Shown here one piece after another: positions 1-10,700 of a stretch of 64,000 nucleotides of DNA. The position numbers and the translations under genes were made by a program. The notes beneath the pieces are model-generated. The model had not been told where the DNA came from and did not search any database. It saw only the letters and a list, made by a program, of their open reading frames with translations. The stretch is from positions 372,001 through 436,000 of the forward strand of contig CBDANW010000002.1 in the NCBI GenBank assembly GCA_965197825.1, in the 5' to 3' direction. Numbering within the stretch: position 1 is the stretch's first letter; every line of letters starts with the position of its first letter. This DNA is from CBDANW01 sp965197825. Its GTDB lineage: Bacteria > Acidobacteriota > Vicinamibacteria > Marinacidobacterales > DATDRI01.

Positions 1-806
1 TGGAGTCGATACGGATTGTAGAACCCCTCGATGTAGCTCGCGACCGCGTCTTTGGCCATACGTCGTGTTGGCCAACTACACCGGTGGAGGAGCTCGGTCT
101 TGAGCGTGCCTAAGAAGCTCTCGGTCACGGCGTTGTCCCAGCAATCACCCTTGCGGCTCATCGAACACACGATGCCGTACTCATCGAGCACGGCCTGGTA
201 GGTCGCAGCCGCGTATTGAGTACCACGGTCTGAATGATGCACCAAGCCACTTTCCGGCAGGCGGCGCCCCAAGGCCATGTGAAGCGCCTCGAGAGCAAGC
301 TCCGCGCGCAGGTGGGGCTGCATCGCCCAGCCTACGACACGACGCGAGAACAGATCGAGGATGACCGCCAAGTAGAGCCAGCCTTCCCAAGTCCGGATGT
401 AGGTTATGTCCGTCACCCAGAACTGGTTCGGTCGTTCGGCTTCGAAGTTCCGGCCGAGCACGTTGGGTGCGATGGGGCGATCGTGCTTGCTGTCGGTCGT
501 GCGGCGAAAACGCTTGCTGGGCAGACCCTGCAGGCCCATCTCACGCATCAGCCGTGCCACTCGCTGCTTGCCTACCTCGACGTTCTCCCCGTCAAGCTGG
601 CGACGTACACGCTCCCTGCCGTAGGTACCACGGCTATGGGCGTGGATCGCTTGGATGCGCAGCTTCAGCTTCCCATCCTCACACTGTCGCTTGCTGGGCG
701 CGCGCTTCATCTGAGCGTAGTAGCCGCTGGTCGATACCCTCAGAACTCGGCACATCACCCGCACCGGGTAGTTGGCCCGCTCCGCGTGAATGAATTTGAA
801 TCTCAT
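1..806 (-). CDS. IS3-family transposase OrfB (rve integrase core), 3' end outside the window
   Basis: This is the DDE catalytic subunit that cuts and joins IS ends after fusion with OrfA by frameshifting. Reading from the ATG at 806 there is no stop as far as base 1. The start MRFKFIHAERANYPVRVMC is typical. The DDE residues sit in VTDITYI, HHSDRGTQY and GDCWDNAVTESFLG. About 268 codons are visible, so only a few C-terminal residues are missing. The reading frame is undamaged, but its partner orfA carries a 4-bp duplication, so the element is probably not active on its own. Confidence 0.9.
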   Translation of the reverse strand, partial: MRFKFIHAERANYPVRVMCRVLRVSTSGYYAQMKRAPSKRQCEDGKLKLRIQAIHAHSRGTYGRERVRRQLDGENVEVGKQRVARLMREMGLQGLPSKRFRRTTDSKHDRPIAPNVLGRNFEAERPNQFWVTDITYIRTWEGWLYLAVILDLFSRRVVGWAMQPHLRAELALEALHMALGRRLPESGLVHHSDRGTQYAAATYQAVLDEYGIVCSMSRKGDCWDNAVTESFLGTLKTELLHRCSWPTRRMAKDAVASYIEGFYNPYRL

Positions 807-1100
807 TCGCTTTCCTTCGCGAAGAAGGCCGCCGCCTTTTTTAATATTTCTCGCTCTTGCTCCAACGTACGCACTCGACGCCGTAGCGAACGGAGCTCAT
901 CACGTTCCGCCGTCGTCAGAGCCTCGCGTGGACCTTCACCGTGATCAACTTTGTATTGTTTCACCCAGTTTCGAAGGGCCGATTCCGTCAGGTCCAGTTC
1001 CTTAGCGACCTGGCCGATGCTGCGCTCGCTCCTCCCTGAACAGCCGGACCGCTTCCTTCTTGAACTCCCCCGTGAACTTCCTGCGTCGTCGTTCTCCCAT
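803..1100 (-). pseudogene. IS3-family OrfA with a 4-bp duplication
   Basis: OrfA supplies the helix-turn-helix and leucine-zipper part of the IS3 transposase. From the ATG at 1100 the frame reads MGERRRRKFTGEFKKEAVRL and then leaves register near 1023. The next frame then reads SIGQVAKELDLTESALRNW to the stop at 803. Removing one copy of a duplicated 4-bp unit (GAGC GAGC) restores a 97-codon OrfA. The HTH (QVAKELDLTESALRNWVKQY) and the zipper are otherwise intact, so this is a recent lesion. Confidence 0.8.
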
Positions 1101-1165
1101 GGACGCCTCCAGGCGCATTGTCGCGCCTCGGTTGATGTCCACAAAACCCGGGCAGGGTCAGGCGT

Positions 1166-1404
1166 GGTTTCCTCCTCCTTGGCCGGGGCGCGTCCCAGTT
1201 CACAAGCTTGCCGGCGGTGAGCGAGATCCAGACGGTCAGGCTCCCGCGGTTGCGTAGACCCGCCTCATATTCACGCCAATTCTTCACGCGATAGGCCTTC
1301 TTCACATACTTCCGCTGAGTGCGTTTGAAAATGCTCATGGGGAACCTCGTATCCGCGAGTACAGGACAATTGTGGACCGAGATCGCGAGTTGTGCACCAA
1401 GGCA
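1166..1404 (-). mobile_element. 5' fragment of an IS5-family element
   Basis: This matches the intact IS5-type copy at 14254-15342. It starts with the terminal repeat TTGTGCACCAAGGCA at 1390-1404 and the start codon at 1338. It then follows the first ~57 codons (MSIFKRTQRKYVKK...) with a few substitutions, and ends where the IS3 element begins near 1161-1166. The catalytic region is absent. Confidence 0.85.
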
Positions 1405-1554
1405 CTTCTTCGGCCCGTTGTTGATCGGCCTTTCTTAGGAAATCAGCCCTTCTGTCCAAATTGCAAGACTTTCCGCAACCGTCGGCTCAGGCCCGTTCGG
1501 CGCAAACGTTACGCTTGCTAATAACCACGCTGGAGCAGGAAGCCGCTGTTATTC
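1405..1554. other. Short gap without recognisable genes
   Basis: I see no ORF, repeat or IS end in this stretch. It separates the IS5 terminus from the 3' end of the restriction operon and may hold that operon's terminator, though no strong hairpin with a T-run is evident. Confidence 0.4.
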
Positions 1555-2283
1555 CTACCACGCCAACCCGGTTCCGCACTGCCGCAGTTCCTCTCGGCGC
1601 CGCTCGTAGTCCGGCATAACCCGTCCGACGGCCTGCCAGTAGCTGCGACTGTGGCCGCGGTGGCGCAGATGCACCAGCTCGTGGACGACGACGTAGTCGA
1701 TGAGCCGCATCGGCGCCTGGATGATGCGCCAGTTCAGCCGAATGGTGCCACGCTGGTTGCAGCTTCCCCAGCGTTTCTGTTGGTCCGCGACGATGACGCG
1801 GGGCATTGGAGTACCCACCTTCGACCGCCATGCCTCCACTCGTTCCGGAAGCCGTTCGACGGCGTGACGGCGGAACCAGGACACCAAAGCGGCTCGCACG
1901 TGAGCGGTCTTTTGCACTTCCCCCAGCACGGGTACGTGCAGCCATCCGCCGCGCAGCTTCGCGTTACCGGTCGCGCGCGGATCGACTTTCAGGCGATAGT
2001 GACGCCCCAGGTACAGGACACTCTCCCCGCTGACGAACTCGCGTGGCGAAGCGGGCGGGGTGTGGTCCCCGGCACGCCGGAGCCTCCGCACGATCCATTC
2101 CGCCTTGCGGGTCACAATTGCGTCGAGTCGGTCGGTGGCGAGGCGTTCCGGAGCGATCACCAGGACACTCCCGGTGGGCTCTACCGTCACGGCCACCGTC
2201 TTCTTCCGCCGGGCGCTGCGGCGGATAGTGTAGGACACTCGCCTGCTTCCCCAGACGATGGCAGAGGTCTCCGGGGTGCTCAT
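1555..2283 (-). CDS. YgjP-like zinc metallopeptidase (DUF45), last gene of the type I RM operon
   Basis: This 242-residue protein carries the YgjP/DUF45 signature: a central RWGSC at residues 171-175, then a zinc motif HELVH at 201-205 with a further His at 211 (HRGHS). The family is related to WLM/SprT-type peptidases, and its members often sit beside type I restriction genes, where their role is not settled. The ATG overlaps the hsdR stop by 4 bp (ATGA), so it is translationally coupled as the fourth gene of the operon. Family and active site are clear; the substrate is unknown. Confidence 0.9.
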   Translation of the reverse strand: MSTPETSAIVWGSRRVSYTIRRSARRKKTVAVTVEPTGSVLVIAPERLATDRLDAIVTRKAEWIVRRLRRAGDHTPPASPREFVSGESVLYLGRHYRLKVDPRATGNAKLRGGWLHVPVLGEVQKTAHVRAALVSWFRRHAVERLPERVEAWRSKVGTPMPRVIVADQQKRWGSCNQRGTIRLNWRIIQAPMRLIDYVVVHELVHLRHRGHSRSYWQAVGRVMPDYERRREELRQCGTGLAW

Positions 2284-5200
2284 CGGTCGGTTCTCACCTT
2301 GGCCAAGTCCACAATTTCCGCCGCCAGCGATTCCACTGCTTCGGGGGCGATGCCGCTTGCACGAAGCTGACGCTTGATCTTGCTACGCATCTGCCGCTGC
2401 AGGTCATCCTTCTGCCACCAGTCGACCAGCTCCGTGAAGGGTGTCACCGCCTCATCGATGAGCGATGCCAGGTCCCGGTTGGCCGCGTTGTACGAAGTGG
2501 AATCTCCCCCTTCCGCCATCGGACGTTGCCGCTCCAACAGCCCGTAGATGGCAAAGCCGCGCCCGTCGAGCCCCATATCTTGTGCACGAGCCTCCTCGCC
2601 TTTCAGTTCTTCGCGCAAGCTATTCAGGAGCGACAGCTGCTTGGCAGCATCGAGCCGTTCCAGCCGCTGCTGCTCAATGATCTCTTCCAGCCGCTCGCGC
2701 AGAGACTGATAGAAGGCCGGGTTCTCTTCCACGCGGACGTTAATCTCGTGACGGATGGCGTGCTCCATCTCGCTCGCCTTCGCCTCGTCGGTCTTGAGCG
2801 CATCAACCTTCTCTTCAAACTCCGGCGAGAAAAGCTGAACCTCCTTGACCAGGATCTGGATGCCGTCCGCAGCCACGGCGTCGGCAATCAGCTTCCGCAC
2901 TTTCTCGCCGCAGCCCGCTAGGTCGAGCCGCTCATCCCGGTAGCGGGCGCGCGCAGTTCCACGAATCTTTCCCAGCCAGCGCAGGTCGGCGTTATACGTG
3001 AGGGCGCGCTGGTCCGGCAGCATCATATCCATCGACTGGCTGAAGCGGCGGAACGCAAGGTCGAACTCCGCGCGGACATCCTTCGGCTCCAGCACTCGCA
3101 CACAGGCTTCCAGGTCGTTCGTGTCTTCGACCATCCGGAAGAACTTCATCGCCGCCGCGTGCCGGCCTTGAAGCCGCGGCAACTCGTCTATCTTCGGCGT
3201 GAGCGCCTCCTGGATGTGCGTGGTCGAGAAGACAGCGAGCGCGTCCTGTAGCTTCGCCGACACACCCCAGTAATCCACAACCAGACCGTAGGTCTTCTCC
3301 TCCCCGAGCGGCCGGTTCACCCGGGCGATGGCTTGCAGCAGCGTGTGTTCCTTGAGCGGCGCATCGAGGTACATGACCTGCTCGACTGGCGCGTCGAAAC
3401 CGGTCAGCAGCATGTCGCAAACCACCAGAATGGACAACTGGTCGTTCCGGTCTTTGAACCGTTCGATGAGCCGGTCTTGCTGCTCCTTGCCCAGATGCCA
3501 GCGTGCCAACCGCTCCTCGTCATTGTTGCTCGACGACACGATCAGAGCCGATTCAGGGCCGTTCAGCCGGTCCAGGGTCTCCTTATAGGTCACCGCAGCG
3601 TGGCGGCTCGTGGTCACTACCTGGGCCTTGAATCGGTTCGGGGCAATGAACCCGGTGAAATGGTCAATCAGGTCCAGGCAAATCGTCTCGATGCGACGCG
3701 GCGCGCCGGCAATAGCCTGTTCGGTGGCAAACCGCTGTTTGATAACGGCCCGTTCGTCCTCGGTGTAGTCGGCGAAGACGCGGTCGAACACCTGATCGAT
3801 GGTTTGCCCTATGATCTGCAGCTCGGGAAGCCGGCTCTCATAGAAGATGGGCACCGTCGCCCCGTCCTGGACCGCCTGCTCGATCGTGTAGGTATCGATG
3901 TAAAGACCGAATGTCCGCAGTGTGCTGCGGTCCTTCTTGTCGATCGGCGTGCCGGTGAAGCCGAGAAAGCAAGCGTTGGGCAGTGCCTGCCGCATGTTCG
4001 CTGCCAGGCTCCGGTACTGCGTGCGGTGGGCTTCGTCCACCATGACGAAGATGTTGGTGGCCTCGGACAGTGTCGGGTGGACCGCCCCCCGCTGGTCAAC
4101 TTCGGTGATCTCCTGGAACTTCTGGATCGTGGTCATCACCGTCCTGCCGGTCGGATGTTCCAGGATTCGCCGCAGATCGCGCACGCTGTCTGCCCGCTCG
4201 GGATTCGGGAAACCGCACGCAGTGAACACGCCCGCAATCTGCTGGTCGAGCTTGGTGCGGTCGGTGACGATCACAATAGTGGGTTGCAGCTGGGCGGCGT
4301 CGCGCCGGAGCTTGAGTGCAAGCCATAGCATCGTCAGGCTCTTGCCCGAGCCCTGCGTGTGCCAAACGACACCGCCGCGCTCGCTAGGCTTCCGGGCCGT
4401 CTGAATCCGGCCCATCGCCTCGTTCACGGCGATGAACTGCTTGTAGCGTGTCAGCTTGCGGACGCTCCGGCCGCCTTCGACCTCGAACACGACGAAGTTC
4501 CGCACGATGTCGAGCAGATTGCGCGGCTCGAGTAATCCATACAGCAAGACGTCCTGCGGTGTTGGATTGCGCCCGAGCCGCTCACCGAGTTGCTTTACGC
4601 TTAGAGGGTACGGCTCCTTCCATTTCAGGAAGAACCGCTCCGGCGTGCCGACCGTTCCGTAGACGGCCCGTTCGCCACAGGTTCCGACGAGAATCTGCGC
4701 CGCCTCGAAGAGCCTCGGTGCCCCCTGGTCCTTCCACTGCGTGCCGGCCTCCTGGTACCGGTGGAGTTGCTGGATCGCCTTCGCCTTCCAGGCGTCGCCA
4801 ATGGTGGGGCTTTTGCATTCGATGACGGCGAGCGGGAGGCCGTTGACGAACACCACGACATCCGGGACGACGTGCTTCTTCGACCCGAGCACTTTGTACT
4901 GTCGGGTAACGATCCATTCGTTGCGGTCAGGCCGATCGAAGTCGAAGAACCGGACTGTATGGCTCTTCCGTCCGTCGCCCCGGTCCTGCTCCAGCGCGAT
5001 GCCGTAGGTGAGCGATGTATAGACTTTCTCGTTCGCCTCCGCGAGACTAGCCGCAGTGACGTGCGTCACCGTCTTCATTGCCTTGGCGACATTCGTTTCG
5101 GAGAGCCAGGGATTCAGTCGCTTAAGGGCCGATGCGAGGCGTCCGGTGAGGATCGTTTCCTTAAAGCCCTGGCGTTCGCCTTCAAGGGTTTCGGGTGGAA

Positions 5201-5288
5201 CGTAGGTGTAGCCGAGGAAATCAAGCAACTCGACGGCGGGATTCTCCGACAAGTGCAGCTCGTCCCATCCCGTCGTCTTCGGACTCAT
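2280..5288 (-). CDS. hsdR: Type I restriction endonuclease, R subunit
   Basis: This is the motor and nuclease subunit of a type I restriction complex, translocating DNA with ATP and cutting unmodified DNA. Its 1002 residues are a normal length. The N-terminal PD-(D/E)XK nuclease is visible as VPDVVVFV with IECK at 157-160. The SF2 helicase has Walker A TQGSGKS at 311-317 and DEAH at 418-421, followed by the second RecA lobe and a coiled C-terminal region that binds HsdM/HsdS. It overlaps hsdS and the peptidase gene by 4 bp each. No frameshift or missing motif is seen, so it should be functional. Confidence 0.95.
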   Translation of the reverse strand: MSPKTTGWDELHLSENPAVELLDFLGYTYVPPETLEGERQGFKETILTGRLASALKRLNPWLSETNVAKAMKTVTHVTAASLAEANEKVYTSLTYGIALEQDRGDGRKSHTVRFFDFDRPDRNEWIVTRQYKVLGSKKHVVPDVVVFVNGLPLAVIECKSPTIGDAWKAKAIQQLHRYQEAGTQWKDQGAPRLFEAAQILVGTCGERAVYGTVGTPERFFLKWKEPYPLSVKQLGERLGRNPTPQDVLLYGLLEPRNLLDIVRNFVVFEVEGGRSVRKLTRYKQFIAVNEAMGRIQTARKPSERGGVVWHTQGSGKSLTMLWLALKLRRDAAQLQPTIVIVTDRTKLDQQIAGVFTACGFPNPERADSVRDLRRILEHPTGRTVMTTIQKFQEITEVDQRGAVHPTLSEATNIFVMVDEAHRTQYRSLAANMRQALPNACFLGFTGTPIDKKDRSTLRTFGLYIDTYTIEQAVQDGATVPIFYESRLPELQIIGQTIDQVFDRVFADYTEDERAVIKQRFATEQAIAGAPRRIETICLDLIDHFTGFIAPNRFKAQVVTTSRHAAVTYKETLDRLNGPESALIVSSSNNDEERLARWHLGKEQQDRLIERFKDRNDQLSILVVCDMLLTGFDAPVEQVMYLDAPLKEHTLLQAIARVNRPLGEEKTYGLVVDYWGVSAKLQDALAVFSTTHIQEALTPKIDELPRLQGRHAAAMKFFRMVEDTNDLEACVRVLEPKDVRAEFDLAFRRFSQSMDMMLPDQRALTYNADLRWLGKIRGTARARYRDERLDLAGCGEKVRKLIADAVAADGIQILVKEVQLFSPEFEEKVDALKTDEAKASEMEHAIRHEINVRVEENPAFYQSLRERLEEIIEQQRLERLDAAKQLSLLNSLREELKGEEARAQDMGLDGRGFAIYGLLERQRPMAEGGDSTSYNAANRDLASLIDEAVTPFTELVDWWQKDDLQRQMRSKIKRQLRASGIAPEAVESLAAEIVDLAKVRTDR

Positions 5289-6521
5289 GCAACCTCGTGG
5301 TCAGGGATGACGCGGAGCTCGCCAGTGAGGAGGACCGACATGAGAGCGGACTTTGTAGTACACAGCTCCGCAAGCGTGCATCCTTCCGTTTCGAGTCGTT
5401 CGTCAACCTGTCCTATGACTCTCGCTATGTAACGTTGTTCCGAAGGCGGAGGACACGGCGTTGGGATAGCCCGCACGTCGCTTTGGTTAATACTTGCTTG
5501 AGCTACGGCTTGTTTTGCCTTGCTTCTCAAGTTTGTCTTCACATACTCCGATGACAACCACCTGAAACCAAATTCCGTTGTCAAGCGAGCGTCGTTCAAT
5601 GACAGTCGCATCAGGTTTGATTCATAGACAGTTGATTCGTCGAACGACAGTGCCAGCGCACACTTTGCTAGATGAGTCAAACTGTTCACTCTATTGATGA
5701 GAATGTCGCCAGGTCTAACGGCAAATCTCTTCACATCCTCGGATCGAAGAGACACTCGCTTCAGTTGCGGTCGTTGCAACCGATCCCCATTGTCAAACGC
5801 GTCAATCCTTATGATGGGGGTCCCATCTCCATAGTCCTGCTGTGGCCGATACAGGCCATTGGCGGGACCATTCTTGATAAAACACTTGAGAGGAAGTAGA
5901 TCCCACTCCTCCGGAATTTTCCCAATCTCCGTTTGCTTGAACCGCGTGTGCCGTCCTGGCAGGCCCCTAGTTAGCAGCTCCTGCATCAGGCCGCGCTTGA
6001 CGACCTGCACCTGGTCGATGACCGCCTGGGTCTTCTCGATGACATCGTCCACCGAGGACAGGATGGCGGCAATCTTGCGCTGCTCTGGGAGAGGAGGCAA
6101 CAGGAACGTAAACTCCCCGAGTTGCTTCCATGATGTTCTCGGCATCTTCGTTCCAGAAGAGGTCGCAACTGCGTGCCGCTGCAATGGGTGCCACTGTGCA
6201 AGCTGGAGTAGGTAGCTCGTGTCGAGGCCATCTCTACCGAATAGCGGCAAGATGTCGGTTGAACACAAACCATCGAATGGTGCGGCGGCGGCCTTTCGCA
6301 GATTAGGGCGGAGTTTACCGAACAGCACATCTCCCGTGCGAAAAACCGTCTTGGCGCTAGAGGCGGTACGGGCATGGGAACATCCCAGAACAGTCGGTTG
6401 GCCTTGCGCAAGGTGTTCGAGGGCAACGTAGCGGCGCGTGTCCTCTCCGGTCGGGATGATCTTTTCGGTTCGCTGGTCGGCAACTTCAAAGAGCCGTACT
6501 ACTCTCCAGCCCGGTGTCCTG

Positions 6522-6529
<8 letters not shown>
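5285..6529 (-). CDS. hsdS: Type I restriction-modification specificity subunit
   Basis: HsdS chooses the bipartite DNA target for both methylation and restriction. The 414-residue protein has two target-recognition domains, roughly residues 5-145 and 205-360. Each is followed by a conserved helical region, LPPLPEQRKIAAIL near 145-160 and PPPSEQRYIARVI near 365-378. It overlaps hsdM by 8 bp and hsdR by 4 bp. No inverted partial hsdS copy is nearby, so there is no sign of phase-variable shuffling. The recognition sequence cannot be predicted from the text. Confidence 0.93.
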
Positions 6530-8351
<1,822 letters not shown>

Positions 8352-8370
8352 TTCCGCATCACTCGTGGAT

Positions 8371-8445
8371 CCAACCAGCGATGCCGACTACCAACCATGT
8401 CAAGGGTTGGGTCGGCGTCCTCATGGCCGAGGATTCTAGCTTCCA
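8371..8445 (+). repeat. About 75-bp IS-derived repeat (family R6)
   Basis: This segment, containing GGGTCGGCGTCCTCATGGCC, has diverged relatives at about 16995-17070 (inverted), 22165-22240 and 48350-48425. The four share a core ending near GAGGATTC or GCATTCCAGCTTCC. They are probably pieces of one IS end. No coding frame is conserved. Confidence 0.55.
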
Positions 8446-8454
8446 TTGCCCGTT

Positions 8455-8570
8455 CTGTGCCAAAACTCGGCCCAGCCGGCATCGACGAAAGAACTGCGCC
8501 TCTTGAAATCAGGCTAAAACTCTAGCACGCGAACAGGTTACGCGGCGACCGCCAACACTTGACTGCGGAA
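8455..8570 (+). repeat. IS-end fragments (families R1 partial and R3)
   Basis: A broken copy of the CTGTGCCAAAACTCGGCCC end abuts a roughly 80-bp repeat containing CGACGAAAGAACTGCGCCTC and CTAGCACGCGAACAGGTTAC. The second repeat recurs at about 19023-19100, 50984-51070 and 51570-51640 with 53040-53075. The same end-to-end junction (CTCGGCCCAGCC) recurs near 50972, so it is an old composite. Confidence 0.55.
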
Positions 8571-8699
8571 GCACCCATCGGTGGATCGGTTGCGTGTCCT
8601 TCATCATTATTACAACCAGCACCCTGAGCAGCAGCGGGGGAACCGTCCGGCGCAGCGGGCTTCTGGTCAGGCTCCTTCGTTGTCCTCCGCCGTGATTCG

Positions 8700-9064
8700 C
8701 GTCCTGTCCAAAAATACAAACGAACTCAAGATCAGACCCAAAATGGCCCCGAATTGCCTGTTTTTCGGTGCTTGCGCTGTTTACTGTTGGTGATGTGTAC
8801 GCATCCCTTTGCAAAAGAGGCGTTTACGCTCCATTTAGCACGCAGCGAAGGTCACGAATGCTATTTTGGCTGTAATTTAATGCACCGTAGGGTCTTAGCG
8901 TCATCTCACCAACACTTAATGGCGGAAGCACCGTCCGCGTCCTGTGCCAAAACTCGGCCCTTTTGAAATAGCCCATGAAACAGCAACTTAGTGTCTGTGT
9001 TTGCGGCCGTGCCAAGGGCCGAGCGCGAACAAACGACGAAATCATGCAGGCATGGTCCCGGGAG
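8700..9064 (+). repeat. Chimeric IS remnants upstream of IS256 copy 1
   Basis: Three pieces can be seen. One end type (CCTGTCCAAAAATACAAACG, ~8700-8765) is shared with 33960. A transposase-less 3' end of the rve-type IS lies at ~8869-8935. A chimera of the CTGTGCCAAAACTCGG end and the start region of the IS481-like IS lies at ~8938-9064. The same chimera recurs at 41618-41770. No gene is present. Confidence 0.6.
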
Positions 9065-10464
9065 GGTGATGTCTTAAGATCCCTGTCAAAGAAAAACGAT
9101 GTATGGTTCCCCAAGCTCAAACCCGTCCCCGTCATGGGGACAGAAAAGGAGAACCATACATCATGGGAAAGGTACTACCGAGTCAGCGATTGCTCAAGCA
9201 GTTCGAGGAACAACTGGTATTTGGGGAGATGAATCTCTCGGAGATCGTCCGGTCGGGAGCTCAGATGATGCTTCAATATGCGTTGGAGCGCGAGGTGACG
9301 GAGGCGTTGGGTCGAAACTACTATGAGAACGCTCCGGCAACGACGAAGGAGAAGGGACGACGCAACGGGTATGAGTCGCATCGGGTCCTCACGGGCGAGG
9401 GAGCGGTGACGGTGCAAGTGCCGCGGGTACGAGAAACAGAGAAGGTGTTTCAGTCAAAGATTCTCGACGCCTACGTGAGCCGGACCGAGAAACTCGATGA
9501 ACTGATCGCGCGGATGTACGTCCACGGGATGTCGACGCGTGACATTGAGGCGACGTTCGCGGACGTGCTGAGCGGCACGGGTGTCTCGAAGTCGGTGGTG
9601 AGCCGGGTCACACGGTGTCTGTCGGAGGATTTCGAGGCGTTTCGAAAACGGGATCTCTCGAACGAGAAGCTGTTGTATCTCGAGCTCGACGGCACGTACC
9701 TGCGCTACCACCAAGGAGCGGAGAGAAAAGAGCCCATCCTCGTTGCGACCGGCTATCGCGCTGATGGGACGCGAGTTCTTCTTCATATCGGTGTCGGCAA
9801 CCGAGAATCCTACGAGAACTGGAAGGGGTTTTTGCAGGAGATGGTGGCCCGAGGAATGAGGGAGCCGTTGCTCATCGTGACGGACGGGAATCCTGGAGTG
9901 CTCAAAGCGATCGCAGAGGTCTTCCCTCGAAGCCTCAAGCAACGTTGCCAGAAGCACCGCCTCGAGAACATCCTGGGCAAGGCTCCGAAGGAAGTGCGCG
10001 ACGAACTCAAGGCGGCCATCCTTGAGTCGTTCCATGCGAACAGCTACGAGCAAGGGCTGAAGAAGGGTCGGGAGGTGATCGCTCGGTACCGTCAACGATT
10101 CCCGAGCGCGATGAAGTGCATGGAAGAGACCCTCGAAGCGTGTCTTCAGGCGCTACGCCTTCCTGCGGCGCATCACAAAAGGCTTCGCACGTCGAATCTA
10201 CTTGAGCGCACGTTCGGAGAGCACAAACGTCGCACAAAGGTCATTCCTCACTTCTTCACCGAGGAGGCCGCGATGAAACTCTCGTTCGCTGTGCTCTTGG
10301 CCGTCGCAAACAAATGGCGCGGCGTGAGGATGGATGTCTTCGCCGCTAGGAAAGTCGAGGAGCTTCGCAACGAGCTTCTCCCGCAAGGCACGTCGGAGGA
10401 ATCAGCAGCTTAACCGAGCGCGGGGAACCGTACGGAGATTTGACAGGAAAATTAAGACTTGACC
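9065..10464 (+). mobile_element. IS256-family element type a, copy 1 (complete, with target duplication)
   Basis: The imperfect terminal repeats start GGTGATGTCTTAAGATCCC on the left and, read inwards, GGTCAAGTCTTAATTTTCC on the right. An 8-bp direct repeat CCCGGGAG lies at 9057-9064 and 10465-10472, the expected IS256 target duplication. The interrupted sequence is itself a remnant of the IS481-like element, whose continuation runs to 10522. Confidence 0.95.
9163..10413 (+). CDS. IS256-family (mutator-type) transposase, copy 1
   Basis: This 416-residue DDE transposase moves the surrounding 1.4-kb element. The catalytic acidic residues lie in YLELDGTYLRYH, LLIVTDGNPGV and the Glu of SNLLERTFGEHKRR, as in MuDR/IS256 proteins. 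I chose the ATG at 9163 (MGKVLPSQRL) because a GGAGAA Shine-Dalgarno lies just upstream and all copies share it. An earlier in-frame start at 9103 lies within a conserved inverted repeat and is unlikely. The protein is nearly identical to those at 44713, 48527, 51738 and 56308, implying recent transposition. Confidence 0.95.
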   Translation: MGKVLPSQRLLKQFEEQLVFGEMNLSEIVRSGAQMMLQYALEREVTEALGRNYYENAPATTKEKGRRNGYESHRVLTGEGAVTVQVPRVRETEKVFQSKILDAYVSRTEKLDELIARMYVHGMSTRDIEATFADVLSGTGVSKSVVSRVTRCLSEDFEAFRKRDLSNEKLLYLELDGTYLRYHQGAERKEPILVATGYRADGTRVLLHIGVGNRESYENWKGFLQEMVARGMREPLLIVTDGNPGVLKAIAEVFPRSLKQRCQKHRLENILGKAPKEVRDELKAAILESFHANSYEQGLKKGREVIARYRQRFPSAMKCMEETLEACLQALRLPAAHHKRLRTSNLLERTFGEHKRRTKVIPHFFTEEAAMKLSFAVLLAVANKWRGVRMDVFAARKVEELRNELLPQGTSEESAA

Positions 10465-10472
10465 CCCGGGAG

Positions 10473-10522
10473 ACCGGAGACCGATCAAGTTCGGGGCGCG
10501 CGGATGAATAAATAGAAGGCAC
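10473..10522 (-). repeat. Terminal segment of the IS481-like element
   Basis: The sequence runs to GAATAAATAGAAGGCACAGG, the outer end of the intact copy at 39448-40542. Joined with 9000-9056, it reconstitutes one remnant that IS256 copy 1 split. Confidence 0.75.
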
Positions 10523-10541
10523 AGGGCGATGACTTGCTGAA

Positions 10542-10700
10542 ATGGCACTGAAGGGCCGCGCGAAGACTGACTATCAGCGCGAGTATATGAAGCGGTGGCG
10601 TGCTCTCCGCAAGACGAAGCGAGGACGAAGTCGTGGAGCAACTTCAGTGGGTCGCGTGTCGGCGAACCGAGGCGTCAGCCGTCAGATCGTGATGCCGTAG
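10542..10700 (+). CDS. Small basic protein, possibly phage-derived
   Basis: A 52-codon ORF begins MALKGRAKTDYQREYMKRWR. This basic DYQREYM-type start is common in small phage proteins encoded near DNA-packaging or integration genes. It overlaps the 3' end of the terminase ORF on the other strand by 26 bp. There is no clear ribosome-binding site. It may be the remaining N-terminus of a longer protein cut by rearrangement. Function unknown. Confidence 0.35.
   Translation: MALKGRAKTDYQREYMKRWRALRKTKRGRSRGATSVGRVSANRGVSRQIVMP

Larger units (their letters stand above)
1..1161 (-). mobile_element. IS3-family insertion sequence, cut by the window edge
   Basis: OrfA and orfB are arranged in the usual IS3 way, with the orfA stop overlapping the orfB ATG. 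The outer end lies near 1137-1161, where IS3 DNA meets IS5-family DNA in mid-gene, so this element probably inserted into or recombined with an IS5 copy. The other end lies beyond base 1. No second copy is present in the window. Confidence 0.85.

Noticed and set aside
9103..9162. Upstream in-frame start for the IS256a transposase
   Set aside because: It lies in the conserved inverted-repeat leader of the IS and lacks a ribosome-binding site, while the start at 9163 has GGAGAA just upstream.
9454..10095. A 213-codon open frame on the strand opposite the IS256a transposase, repeated with every copy
   Set aside because: It is a mirror of the transposase codon pattern, varies with it and has no ribosome-binding site; it is a shadow of the real gene.
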